From contig NZ_CP062260.1 of NCBI RefSeq assembly GCF_014863545.1, forward strand, positions 3,162,001 through 3,226,000: a stretch of 64,000 bases of DNA. The letters are read 5' to 3'. This DNA comes from Paenibacillus sp. JNUCC32. GTDB taxonomy: Bacteria; Bacillota; Bacilli; Paenibacillales; Paenibacillaceae. Of the stretch, positions 1 to 8,033 are shown one piece after another. Below the pieces are notes generated by a model, which was given only the letters and a program-made list of their open reading frames with translations, ran no database searches and was not told the origin of the DNA. Position 1 is the first letter of the stretch. Every line of letters begins with the position of its first letter. A program made the translations under genes and the position numbers.

Positions 1-81
1 TACCATCCCGCCCTGTACATATTTTTGCACTTCCTTCAGCAATTCCTCGGGAAGTATAATATCCGCGTTTATATATTTCAT
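1..81 (-). CDS. CD3324-family small protein, truncated at window edge
   Basis: The first 27 codons of a minus-strand gene that runs off the left edge. The visible N-terminus reads MKYINADIILPEELLKEVQ and resembles the short Mor-like/CD3324-family proteins of Firmicutes, whose N-terminal segment is an amphipathic helix. The start is the ATG at 81, preceded by AAGGAG at about 11 bases. The function of this family is not established, though relatives carry a helix-turn-helix-like C-terminus that would lie outside the window. Family assignment rests on recalled similarity of the N-terminus only. Confidence 0.55.
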   Translation of the reverse strand, partial: MKYINADIILPEELLKEVQKYVQGGMV

Positions 82-164
82 GGTAGCTCTGCTCCTTAAA
101 ATTAAAATAAAGGTTTTAAGGATGCAAAGTCCAATAGATAAACGGCCCTCTCTACGCGAGGTAA

Positions 165-263
165 TCAGGCGGTAACTTTCTCATCGCTCCATGCAAACAA
201 CCGCCGTTGTTCATCATATAGACTTTGCATAGAGCTCATCGTCAATCTTCCCATCATGATCAT
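165..263 (-). CDS. possible 32-aa small ORF with strong RBS
   Basis: In the 286-bp stretch between the edge gene and the HAD gene there is a short ORF. It is preceded by GGGAGGGG (plus-strand 271-278) with about 7 bases to the ATG at 263; an in-frame ATG at 269 is too close to the ribosome site. The peptide starts MIMMGRLTMSS and ends WSDEKVTA, with no recognisable domain. The long ORF in this frame continues upstream only because the frame happens to be open. It could be a real small protein or chance. Otherwise nothing is visible in 82-367 except an AT-rich segment at 95-120. Confidence 0.2.
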   Translation of the reverse strand: MIMMGRLTMSSMQSLYDEQRRLFAWSDEKVTA

Positions 264-367
264 GATCATACCCCTCCCTTCACAAATTATGACATTCCGA
301 CTGGTTATGACCATTATAACCGATGTTAGGCGAAAAATCGAAGCCTCCGTCTCATCGGCAGGAGATC

Positions 368-1033
368 CTAAACCGCTAAGCTTGCAAACGACCGGAGCAT
401 CTCCTCCACCGTTTTGAAGAAATAGGTCGGCTGGCATGCCGTCAGCTCTTCCTCCGAACCATAGCCGTAACCTGCAGCCATGCTGTGTATCCCGCAATTC
501 CGTGCTCCTATTAAATCATGCATCCGATCTCCGATCATGACGGCTTCCGAAGCATCAATGCGGCAGGTATCCAGAACATGCTGAATGATTTCGGTTTTGG
601 CGGACCGGGTGCCGTCCAGTTCGCTTCCGCACACCATGGTAAAATAAGCGGACAGCTGGAAATGCTCAAGTATCGTTTCCGCAAAAACCGCAGGCTTGGA
701 GGTAGCGACATACAACTGTCGCCCTTGCGATAACAGTAAATCCAATACATCGCGAATGCCGACATATACTTCATTTTCATACAGGCCGGTGTCCTTGAAA
801 TATTCGCGATAGCTGAGAATTGCTTCCCAAGCCTCGGCCTCGCTGAAATGGTACTTTTCGGTGAAGGTCTCCTGGAGCGGGGGACCGATAAAACATTCCA
901 GCTCGGAAAGATCGTTGACGATAATCCCTTGCTGACCGAGTGCGTGCCTCACAGCTTTCGTGATGCCTTCGCGCGGATCGGTCAGGGTTCCGTCCAAATC
1001 AAATAGAATATGTTTGTATTTCAATTCGATCAT
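368..1033 (-). CDS. HAD-family hydrolase, phosphoglycolate phosphatase-like
   Basis: A 221-aa haloacid dehalogenase superfamily phosphatase. Motif I FDLDGT has its nucleophile Asp at about residue 12 and the acid Asp two residues later. Motif II is the ATSKP segment near residue 110 and motif IV is MIGDRMHD near residue 168. The cap between motifs I and II is helical, as in the Gph/PpaX subfamily. The substrate cannot be told from sequence; pyrophosphate or 2-phosphoglycolate are the usual ones in this branch. AAGGAG lies one base before the ATG, so the TTG four codons downstream is an alternative start. The gene follows another HAD gene by 19 bp and is probably co-transcribed with it. Confidence 0.85.
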   Translation of the reverse strand: MIELKYKHILFDLDGTLTDPREGITKAVRHALGQQGIIVNDLSELECFIGPPLQETFTEKYHFSEAEAWEAILSYREYFKDTGLYENEVYVGIRDVLDLLLSQGRQLYVATSKPAVFAETILEHFQLSAYFTMVCGSELDGTRSAKTEIIQHVLDTCRIDASEAVMIGDRMHDLIGARNCGIHSMAAGYGYGSEEELTACQPTYFFKTVEEMLRSFASLAV

Positions 1034-1052
1034 TCTCCTTCTTTCATGATTC

Positions 1053-1742
1053 CTAAGTCAGATCCTTAAGCTCCATAAGATCCTTGATTGTATAAGCAGG
1101 CCGATGACGGTCGCTTAAAGGGGCGCCCCGGCGATTATAATAACAAAAGTCAATTCCTGCATTCGCTGCTCCTTCATAATCATCCGTAAGCGAATCCCCT
1201 ATGTACAGCACCTCGCTTGAGTCAACCGCTAATTCCTGCAAAGCAAGCTCAAAGATATGCGGATCCGGCTTCCAGTACTTTACTTCATCCGAAATGATGA
1301 AGGAATCAAAATAATGAAACAAGCCTCCTGCCGCAAGACGTTTGCGCTGTGCTTCACCAATGCCGTTGGAGATCACGCCGAGCGCAAAATTGCCGTGCAG
1401 GTGTTCCAGTATAAGATCGGCATGCGGCTCCAAATGGGGGGAACTGCAAAATAACCCCCAGTATGTTTCCGAGATCTCCCGGCACTGGTTAAATTCCCGC
1501 TTCAATCCAAGGAACGTGTCCGTGAAGGAATGCTCCAACACCTGCCTAATGTCGTGATTATGCTGAACTCGGTTCATCCAGTAATTAAAATTGATCGGTC
1601 CGAATGTCCCCCAGAACTCATCCCACGTCAAATCCTCATGCAGACGGTATAACTCCAGCGCCTGCTGCATGCATTTCTTTTCGCTCTGGCTGTAGTCTAG
1701 CAACGTGTTGTCCAGATCAAAAAAAATGGCCTTGTATCTCAT
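1053..1742 (-). CDS. HAD-family hydrolase, YjjG/nucleotidase-like
   Basis: A 229-aa HAD phosphatase with motif I FFDLDNTLLD near residue 8, motif II VISNG near residue 124 and motif IV IGDSLTDDYEGA near residue 182. The DxDNT variant and helical cap fit the YjjG/YfnB noncanonical pyrimidine nucleotidase group, but the substrate is not determined here. I chose the ATG at 1742 because GGAGGGGGAG sits 5-8 bases upstream; the ATG two codons earlier overlaps that site. The 19-bp gap to the next HAD gene suggests a two-gene transcript. The two proteins differ in cap and motif details, so they are not a recent duplication. Confidence 0.85.
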   Translation of the reverse strand: MRYKAIFFDLDNTLLDYSQSEKKCMQQALELYRLHEDLTWDEFWGTFGPINFNYWMNRVQHNHDIRQVLEHSFTDTFLGLKREFNQCREISETYWGLFCSSPHLEPHADLILEHLHGNFALGVISNGIGEAQRKRLAAGGLFHYFDSFIISDEVKYWKPDPHIFELALQELAVDSSEVLYIGDSLTDDYEGAANAGIDFCYYNRRGAPLSDRHRPAYTIKDLMELKDLT

Positions 1743-1850
1743 CTCCATCTCCCCCTCCGGCCGATGCTGCAACTATATGCATTCGCTAATTCGGAGGGGT
1801 TCTCCTGCTAATCAGGACCTGAAACGGCCGCTGGACCCGGCCGGCTGCAT

Positions 1851-1893
1851 AAAGAAAGTCCCAAGGGCTTAGGTTTCACAAAACCTTTGGGAC
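1851..1893 (-). terminator. intrinsic terminator after the anti-sigma-like gene
   Basis: A 10-bp inverted repeat GTCCCAAGGG / CCTTTGGGAC (1858-1867 and 1884-1893, one mismatch) just after the stop at 1906. In minus-strand sense it is followed by TTTCTTT. It separates the sigma/anti-sigma pair from the HAD genes. Confidence 0.7.
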
Positions 1894-1905
1894 ATGTACA
1901 TGTCG

Positions 1906-2928
1906 TTAGTTAATAAAGCGCTCTGCGATTTCTATCATGTTCTCTTTTGTTAGCTTCGCTTTGCTGTTCAATGCGATATGGTAATAAAGATCTTGGGCCT
2001 CATCCACCCAAGCCAGGCCCTGATTAAAATAGGCGTCCGCGTATTGAACGTATATCATCTCATGGCCACCTGCCAGAACCTTTTCGACATGGTCTTTATC
2101 GGTATAATGAATCTCCTGCTTGGAGTTCATGGCGCTTCGCTTGGTTGCTATTACACTGATCGAGGTTTCCATGTCGCTGCCTTTTACGTAGGATAGCGAA
2201 ATCGAGCCCGCGCTGGGCGGTTTTATCTCCTTAACGAAAACACTTTTACTTCCCGTCGATGCTTCCGCCTTCCGAATCAACTCATTTTGAATATCGTAAT
2301 AAGCTTTTGTCGGTTCTCCCTCCTGAAACAAATCAGAAAGGTCGGGGATAAAGGAAAGGGTTCCTTCATGAAACGAATATTCATTTAATATCCGGGTGGG
2401 AATATGGATATCAGGCATTCCGCGCTTGCCGGCTTCCTCTCGAAATACACCCAGATCCCCCAAATGTAACGAACCTGCGTGAAATTCGAGTAAGGTTTCC
2501 TTTCCATGAATCTCTCTCTTCAAATCATTGATCTCTTGGTTATGGATATAGTAAGCGATGGCTTGACCGGGAAGGGCCGAGCGAAAGGCTAAACTTCGGG
2601 AAGGCGTATCGAGCGAATACAATCGGTCCTGCTTTGCTTGTAATTCCTTAGAGTCCTCGGGTTCCGCTTTGGTCTCCAGCACCACTTTTCCCTCTTTGCT
2701 GCGGATCTGTACCAGTTCGGCTGCGGCATACACCGTGACGGACAGCGAAGTCACCAGCAGCAGCGAGGCGGCCATCACGAGCGGTCTTCTATACAAACTC
2801 GGCTTGCGTTTTTTGGCCGGAAGTGAAGCAATCCGTTCCATTACCGCATCCCTGACATCAATGACATAACGGCTCTTCGTACGTTGCTCCCTCAGCTTTT
2901 CCTCCACGTCATCTCGTTGAAATTCCAT
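1906..2928 (-). CDS. membrane anti-sigma-like protein partnered with ECF sigma factor
   Basis: A 340-aa single-pass membrane protein. Residues 1-50 are charged and predicted cytoplasmic, residues about 51-70 are a hydrophobic helix (LVMAASLLLVTSLSVTVYA), and the remaining 270 residues lie outside the cell. Its start (ATG 2928, behind AGGGGG) overlaps the end of the ECF sigma gene by 37 bp, implying translational coupling. It is therefore probably the regulator of that sigma factor. I see no HxxxCxxC zinc-binding anti-sigma motif, so it resembles DUF4179-type anti-sigma proteins more than the ZAS group. The extracytoplasmic part has no domain I recognise. Confidence 0.65.
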   Translation of the reverse strand: MEFQRDDVEEKLREQRTKSRYVIDVRDAVMERIASLPAKKRKPSLYRRPLVMAASLLLVTSLSVTVYAAAELVQIRSKEGKVVLETKAEPEDSKELQAKQDRLYSLDTPSRSLAFRSALPGQAIAYYIHNQEINDLKREIHGKETLLEFHAGSLHLGDLGVFREEAGKRGMPDIHIPTRILNEYSFHEGTLSFIPDLSDLFQEGEPTKAYYDIQNELIRKAEASTGSKSVFVKEIKPPSAGSISLSYVKGSDMETSISVIATKRSAMNSKQEIHYTDKDHVEKVLAGGHEMIYVQYADAYFNQGLAWVDEAQDLYYHIALNSKAKLTKENMIEIAERFIN

Positions 2929-3506
2929 CGCGGTTCCCCCTCTCGATCATGCATCCACTTTTTTAACTTTTGGATCAGTCGACTGTAGCGTTTTTTGACC
3001 GTATCCTTGGTTTTATCTAGAATTAGTCCGATTTCCGCAAAGCTCTTTTCTTCAAATATCCGGAGAATAAGCAAGTTCCTCTCATCGGGGGACAGTCTGC
3101 GAAGAGCGCGTTCCATCGGCTCGCTGATGATATATTTCTGAGCTTCCTGCTCCGCGCTTGCGACATGCTCCTTATCCGCTCTCAGTTTAGGAACGATATT
3201 CTGAAAATACCGTTTCCTTCGCAGCATATTCAGACAATGGTGATAAGCCATCTTATACAGCCAAGCAGAAAATGAGGTCTCTGGCTTATACGTCTCGAGT
3301 TTCTGATAAGCCTTCACCATGATTTCCTGTACGGCATCCTCCGCATCCTGCCGCTGGTTCAGCAGTCTCCAGCAATACATGAAAATCTGCTGTTGAAACG
3401 CTTCAACGATATGTACAAAAGCTTGCCGATCCCCGTTTAACACCCGTTCTATGATTACCTCGATGTCCAATTCCTTCATCTCTGGCTTCGTCGGTTGAAT
3501 GCTCAC
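2892..3506 (-). CDS. RNA polymerase sigma factor, ECF type
   Basis: A 204-aa sigma-70 family protein with only regions 2 and 4. Region 2 spans roughly residues 35-100 and includes DAEDAVQEIMVKAY and the aromatic FSAWLYKMAYHHCLNMLRR promoter-melting segment. Region 4 spans about residues 130-190 (LSPDERNLLILRIFEEKSF, then DTVKKRYSRLIQKL). The start codon is GTG at 3506, preceded by GAGGAGGGAG. It is followed and overlapped by the anti-sigma-like gene. The signal and regulon are unknown. No clear ECF-type promoter was recognised upstream, so autoregulation is not shown. Confidence 0.9.
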   Translation of the reverse strand: MSIQPTKPEMKELDIEVIIERVLNGDRQAFVHIVEAFQQQIFMYCWRLLNQRQDAEDAVQEIMVKAYQKLETYKPETSFSAWLYKMAYHHCLNMLRRKRYFQNIVPKLRADKEHVASAEQEAQKYIISEPMERALRRLSPDERNLLILRIFEEKSFAEIGLILDKTKDTVKKRYSRLIQKLKKWMHDREGEPRWNFNEMTWRKS

Positions 3507-3683
3507 TTTCGTTACTCCCTCCTCTCATCAGCAAATCATCACTGAAGGTGCCCTCATGATTTATAACACATGACAGGGGAAAAAAGGGACAGCTAGTTTC
3601 TGCATTTTGCAAATTTTATTCGTATAAGACCGCATTTTCCATCATGAGTCAAAACGCTTGGTAACGGAATATTTCCATCGCAT

Positions 3684-3715
3684 ACAAAAAAAGCACGTCC
3701 TTCATGGACGTGCTT
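3684..3715 (-). terminator. intrinsic terminator after dnaD
   Basis: Perfect stem AAGCACGTCC / GGACGTGCTT (3691-3715) with a short loop, followed in minus-strand sense by seven U. It closes the hbd-ackA-asnS-dnaD transcript. Confidence 0.9.
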
Positions 3716-3720
3716 CTGAG

Positions 3721-4467
3721 CTATCTTCCGATATTTCTGAATTTCTGCGTATAGGCTTTGGCATCCTGTGCGGTACGCACCCGGTTGCGGCTCCATTCGA
3801 GCAGGATCCGGTCAATGTAGCGGAAATGCAATTTGCCCGCAAATACCGCCTCTTTTAGCGCTAACAGGATCAACTCGTCCGGGTAGCGGTCCGCGTCGAC
3901 CCAGCCGGAGATTGTCTCCAGCTCCATCGGCGATAGCGGACGTCCGAATTCCTTTTCGAAAATGGTGAACAGATTCCGCTCTTCCTTCTCCGGAGCGGGT
4001 TTCTCCGATGCAGCTGTTTTGCCGGAAGCTGGACGGGCATTCAACAGAGGTGAAGCAAACTTGGCTGCTTCAGGGCTTTTGTCCCTGCCCTCTTGGGCCA
4101 GGCACGCAGCAAGCTTCTCATACAATCCGTTCAGATTGTACCGCTCATAATGTATTCCCTGGCCCTCGTCGACATATTCATCAATGCCGATCAGTCCTAC
4201 CTTCATCAGGCGCTGCAGGCTTGCAGCGATGAAGGCGGCAGGAGAGCCCGTTACCTCCGCAAGCTCCTCCAGCGAAGGAAACGTCTTAAACTCTACCTGC
4301 TGATAACCGATCAAATGGATGACCAGCATCGCTTCGCGATCGCTTAAACCAAGTGACCGGTAATGCCGGAGCAGGGCATAAGGAATGATCGCCATCCCTT
4401 GGCTCATGCCGGCAGCGGCGCCGGCCGTCCAACCGTTCATGCCGGTATCCGCGTTGCCGTGGTCCAT
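3721..4467 (-). CDS. dnaD: DnaD-domain replication initiation protein
   Basis: A 248-aa protein, one of the Gram-positive primosome proteins that act with DnaB and DnaI to load the replicative helicase at oriC and at stalled forks. The N-terminal 100 residues form a winged-helix region (IPYALLRHYRSLGLSDREAML, then LEELAEVTGSP). A charged linker of about 50 residues follows, and the DnaD/DnaB C-terminal domain runs from about residue 160 (LFTIFEKEFGRPLSPMELE) to the YIDRILLEW segment. I placed the start at the ATG at 4467 behind GAGAGGTGAG. It follows asnS by 18 bp, as in Bacillus subtilis, but nth does not follow. Confidence 0.88.
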   Translation of the reverse strand: MDHGNADTGMNGWTAGAAAGMSQGMAIIPYALLRHYRSLGLSDREAMLVIHLIGYQQVEFKTFPSLEELAEVTGSPAAFIAASLQRLMKVGLIGIDEYVDEGQGIHYERYNLNGLYEKLAACLAQEGRDKSPEAAKFASPLLNARPASGKTAASEKPAPEKEERNLFTIFEKEFGRPLSPMELETISGWVDADRYPDELILLALKEAVFAGKLHFRYIDRILLEWSRNRVRTAQDAKAYTQKFRNIGR

Positions 4468-4485
4468 GGACTCACCTCTCACGGC

Positions 4486-5781
4486 TTACGGGTACATCCG
4501 GTACAGGGTCCGTGGGAACGGAATCGTTTCACGAACATGATCCAAGCCGCAAATCCACGCAACGGTACGCTCAAGGCCTAAGCCGAATCCGGAATGAGGC
4601 ACGGTGCCGTATTTACGCAAATCCATATACCATTGATAAGTTTCCATCGATAGGTCATGCTCCTTGAAGCGCTCTTCGAGCAGCTGTGGATCGTCAATCC
4701 GCTGCGATCCTCCGATAATCTCGCCGTAACCTTCCGGCGCGATCATATCCGCGCACAGCACGACCTCCGGACGATTCGGATCCGGCTTCATGTAGAAAGC
4801 CTTGATGCCCGCCGGATAATGGGTAATGAAGACCGGCTTGTCATACTTCTCGGCAATGGCCGTTTCGTGCGGCGCGCCGAAATCCTCGCCCCAAGGAATA
4901 TCAAAATCCTGCGTGTGCAGGAATTCAATCGCCTCATCGTACGTAATCCGCGGGAACGGCGCCTGGATCGCCTCCAGCTTCGAAATGTCGCGACCGATCG
5001 TTTCAAGCTCCTGACGGCAGTTTTTAACGACGGATTGCACCACATGGCTGATGAACTGCTCCTGCACCTGAAGGCTCTCCTCATGGTCCGTGAAGGCCAT
5101 CTCCGGCTCAATCATCCAGAACTCGATGAGGTGACGGCGGGTTTTGGACTTCTCGGCGCGGAATGTCGGCCCGAAGGAGTATACCTTGCCGAGTGCCATG
5201 GCAGCAGCTTCCATGTACAGCTGTCCGCTCTGGGTCAAATAGGCATCCTCATCAAAATATTTCGTGTGGAACAGATTGGTTGTGCCTTCCGCCGAAGTCG
5301 GAGTCAAAATCGGCGGATCCACAAGCGTAAAGCCGTTGGTATCAAAGTACTCTTGAACGGCGCGGATAATTTCTGCACGGATCACCATAATCGCACGTTG
5401 TTTCTGCGTACGAAGCCACAGATGACGATGGTCCATCAAATAATCGACACCGTGCTCTTTAGGCGTAATCGGATAGTTTTCCGTAAGATGTATAATTTCA
5501 ATGCCGGTAACCGTCATCTCATAACCCGATTGGCTCCGCGGCTCTTCACGTATAACACCCGTCACATATAAAGAGCTCTCTTGTGTCAGGCTTTTCGCGT
5601 CTTCCCATACCTGTTCGGATACTTCGCTCTTCACTACAACGCCCTGGATATAGCCGGAGCCGTCGCGAAGCTGCAGGAATTGAATCTTCCCGCTGGAACG
5701 CTTGTTGTTGATCCAGGCGCCGATCGTGACGGTCTCGCCGACATGCTGGTTGACGTTACGAATCACACTTTTGGTGGCCAT
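4486..5781 (-). CDS. asnS: asparaginyl-tRNA synthetase
   Basis: A 431-aa cytosolic class IIb aminoacyl-tRNA synthetase that charges tRNA-Asn. The N-terminal OB-fold anticodon-binding domain covers about residues 1-110 ([21 protein letters not shown]). The catalytic domain shows motif 2 at [19 protein letters not shown] and motif 3 at [16 protein letters not shown] near the C-terminus. Length matches the family. It sits 30 bp after ackA and 18 bp before dnaD, so it is expressed with them. No T-box leader can precede it in such a short gap; control must come from further upstream. Confidence 0.97.
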   Translation of the reverse strand: MATKSVIRNVNQHVGETVTIGAWINNKRSSGKIQFLQLRDGSGYIQGVVVKSEVSEQVWEDAKSLTQESSLYVTGVIREEPRSQSGYEMTVTGIEIIHLTENYPITPKEHGVDYLMDHRHLWLRTQKQRAIMVIRAEIIRAVQEYFDTNGFTLVDPPILTPTSAEGTTNLFHTKYFDEDAYLTQSGQLYMEAAAMALGKVYSFGPTFRAEKSKTRRHLIEFWMIEPEMAFTDHEESLQVQEQFISHVVQSVVKNCRQELETIGRDISKLEAIQAPFPRITYDEAIEFLHTQDFDIPWGEDFGAPHETAIAEKYDKPVFITHYPAGIKAFYMKPDPNRPEVVLCADMIAPEGYGEIIGGSQRIDDPQLLEERFKEHDLSMETYQWYMDLRKYGTVPHSGFGLGLERTVAWICGLDHVRETIPFPRTLYRMYP

Positions 5782-5811
5782 GCATAAATCTCTCCCTTAT
5801 ATCACTACTAT

Positions 5812-7020
5812 TTAACGGTTGGAAGCTTGAACGATACGATGCGTATCCCGCGCGATAACCAATTCTTCATTGGTAGGGATCACGAGTACCTCAACCTTCG
5901 AGTTCGCCGCGGAAATACGGCGCGGCTCGCCGGATCGAATGCTGTTCAGCTCCTCATCCAATTCTACTCCGAGATAGGTAAGCTGCTCAAGCACTCTTTG
6001 ACGAAGAACGATCGAATTCTCGCCGACGCCCGCCGTAAATACGATGACATCCACGCCATTCATGGCGGCAGCATAAGAACCGATGTATTTACGGACACGA
6101 TACTCGTACATTTCAAAAGCTAATGTGGAGTTCGGATCGCCTTTTTCCATGCCTTCCGTGATCTCGCGCATATCGCTGCTGATTCCGGAAATCGCCAGCA
6201 AGCCGCTGTGCTTGTTCAGCATGGAGTTCACTTCGTTGACGGTCAGCTCTTCCTTATTCATGACAAACGGCACGATCGCAGGATCCAAATCACCGCTGCG
6301 CGTACCCATCATGAGCCCTTCCAGCGGCGTCATGCCCATGGAAGTATCGATGGACTTGCCGCCTTTTACCGCTGTGAGGGAAGCCCCGTTCCCGATATGG
6401 CAGGTAATGATCTTCAGATCCTCCAGCGGACGGTTCAGGAATTCTGCCGCTGCCTGGCTGACATAGGCATGGGAAGTACCGTGCGCTCCGTAACGACGTA
6501 CTTTATACTTATTATAAAGTACTCTCGGAATAGCGTACAGGTACGATTTCTCCGGCATCGTCTGATGGAACGCCGTATCAAACACAACGACCTGCGGAAC
6601 GCCAGGCATATTGGTTTCTGCGGCTTTGATCCCCATCATCGAGGCCGGATTGTGAAGCGGAGCCAGATCGAACAAGCGGCGGATTTCCGCTTTGGCGTCA
6701 CTGTCTACGAGAGCGGACTCTTTAAAAGATTCCCCGCCATGCACCACGCGATGCCCTACGGCCTGAATGCTTTCGATGGAATCGATCACGCCGTGCTCCT
6801 CGTTTGTCAGCATGCCAAGCACTTTGCGGATCGCGGTAGTATGCTCCAGAATTTCGCTGACTTCGGTTACGTCCTGTTTTCCTGTCGGCTTATGCGTCAG
6901 AATCGAGGAATCCATGCCGATCCGTTCAACCAATCCTTTGGCCAGCACGGATTCATCCGTCATATCGTACAGTTGATACTTCAGCGAAGAACTGCCTGCA
7001 TTAATTACGAGAATATTCAT
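5812..7020 (-). CDS. ackA: acetate kinase
   Basis: A 402-aa kinase of the ASKHA fold that interconverts acetate plus ATP with acetyl phosphate in the Pta-AckA overflow pathway. The N-terminal phosphate-binding segment VINAGSSSLKYQLYD, RVVHGG near residue 90, the GTSHAYVSQ segment near residue 180 and HIGNGASLTAVKGGKS are all intact. Length matches the family. The start ATG at 7020 overlaps the stop of the upstream 3-hydroxyacyl-CoA dehydrogenase gene by 4 bp, so the two are coupled. Position next to asnS is not the Bacillus subtilis arrangement. Confidence 0.97.
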   Translation of the reverse strand: MNILVINAGSSSLKYQLYDMTDESVLAKGLVERIGMDSSILTHKPTGKQDVTEVSEILEHTTAIRKVLGMLTNEEHGVIDSIESIQAVGHRVVHGGESFKESALVDSDAKAEIRRLFDLAPLHNPASMMGIKAAETNMPGVPQVVVFDTAFHQTMPEKSYLYAIPRVLYNKYKVRRYGAHGTSHAYVSQAAAEFLNRPLEDLKIITCHIGNGASLTAVKGGKSIDTSMGMTPLEGLMMGTRSGDLDPAIVPFVMNKEELTVNEVNSMLNKHSGLLAISGISSDMREITEGMEKGDPNSTLAFEMYEYRVRKYIGSYAAAMNGVDVIVFTAGVGENSIVLRQRVLEQLTYLGVELDEELNSIRSGEPRRISAANSKVEVLVIPTNEELVIARDTHRIVQASNR

Positions 7021-7889
7021 ACCCGGTCACCATCCTTGTCGTACTTGAAAAAGCCTTCTCCGGTTTTGACGCCCAGTTGTCCTGCGCGAACCAATTTCTT
7101 CAAGACAATCGATGGACGGTATTTCAGTTCGCCGTACTCGCGGAACATGCGCTCCAGCGCGGCGAGAATGGAATCCAGGCCGAAACGGTCGGCCATTTCC
7201 AGCGGTCCGTGCTGGAAGTTATATCCGATTCTCATGGCGTCGTCGATATCTTCCGCGGAGGCTACGCCTTCTTGCAGGAGATGCATCGCTTCGTTGATCA
7301 TGAGCGTGATCATGCGGGTGGTGACGAAACCTGGAGATTCATAGACCATGATGCCCTTTTTATCCGAAACTTCCTCAACAAAGCGTTTGGTTTCGTTAAA
7401 CGTATGATCTGAAGTCTTCAAGCCGCGAATGATTTCAACGAGGTCGACCTTGGAAACGGGATGTATGAAGTGCATGCCAATAACACGCTCAGGATATTTG
7501 GTGGAGCTGGCGAGCTCCGTCAAACTAAGCGTGGATGTATTACTTGCTAATATTACGTGGCTTGGACAAACCTGATCCAGCTGTGTAAATACTTCTTTCT
7601 TTGCATCCAAGTCCTCTATGATCGTCTCAATTACCATATCGCAGGTGCTAAGCTCCGCAAAATGAGTTACTTTTTGAATCCGGTTCAGGATCAGTTTCTT
7701 CTCTGCCTGGGTAATTCCCCATTTCTCCAGTTGTTTATCTAGACTGGTCTCGATCATTCGGTATGAATAGTCCAGTTTCTCTGGAGTTTTCTCTACGAGC
7801 AGTACGTCAAGGCCCTTGGCTGCCAGCATCTCCGCAATGCCCTGCCCCATGGTCCCGCCGCCTACAACGCCGATTTTTTTGAAGTACAT
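7017..7889 (-). CDS. 3-hydroxyacyl-CoA (3-hydroxybutyryl-CoA) dehydrogenase
   Basis: A 290-aa NAD-dependent enzyme that oxidises or reduces 3-hydroxyacyl-CoA. The Rossmann domain begins IGVVGGGTMGQGIAEMLA (GxGxxG near residue 9). The active-site region has SNTSTLSLTEL and GMHFIHPVSKVDLVE, where most relatives have HFFNPV; the conserved catalytic His is kept. The C-terminal helical domain carries PGFVTTRM and GPLEMADRFGLD. Stand-alone enzymes of about 285 residues are usually Hbd/PaaH-like, but the altered loop leaves the physiological substrate open. RBS GGGTGGAG. First gene of the hbd-ackA-asnS-dnaD transcript; a weak promoter (TCGACA, 18 bp, TATAGA) lies just upstream. Confidence 0.88.
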   Translation of the reverse strand: MYFKKIGVVGGGTMGQGIAEMLAAKGLDVLLVEKTPEKLDYSYRMIETSLDKQLEKWGITQAEKKLILNRIQKVTHFAELSTCDMVIETIIEDLDAKKEVFTQLDQVCPSHVILASNTSTLSLTELASSTKYPERVIGMHFIHPVSKVDLVEIIRGLKTSDHTFNETKRFVEEVSDKKGIMVYESPGFVTTRMITLMINEAMHLLQEGVASAEDIDDAMRIGYNFQHGPLEMADRFGLDSILAALERMFREYGELKYRPSIVLKKLVRAGQLGVKTGEGFFKYDKDGDRV

Positions 7890-7998
7890 GGTTTCTACTC
7901 CACCCTTTCCTTATCTCTATACTTTAATTGTACCCCATTTGTCGAAAAATACATTTTAGAGCACAAAGTATAATAATATCTTAGCACGACAAAAAAGT

Positions 7999-8033
7999 AA
8001 AAAAAAATAACCAGCATAACAATTTATGCTGGT
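7999..8033 (-). terminator. intrinsic terminator overlapping the stop codon of the FtsH-like gene
   Basis: Stem ACCAGCATAA / TTATGCTGGT (8010-8019 and 8024-8033) with a 4-base loop. In minus-strand sense it is followed by TATTTTTTTTT. The upstream arm contains the last codons and the TAA stop of the protease gene. Confidence 0.88.

Noticed and set aside
4657..5571. 304-aa plus-strand ORF
   Set aside because: Antisense to asnS; basic, Arg/Leu-rich mirror translation.
5782..5811. T-box before asnS
   Set aside because: Only 30 bp separate ackA and asnS, and no AGGGTGG-type T-box sequence was seen in any intergenic region.
6208..7344. 378-aa plus-strand ORF
   Set aside because: Antisense to ackA and the hydroxyacyl-CoA dehydrogenase, both with complete motifs.
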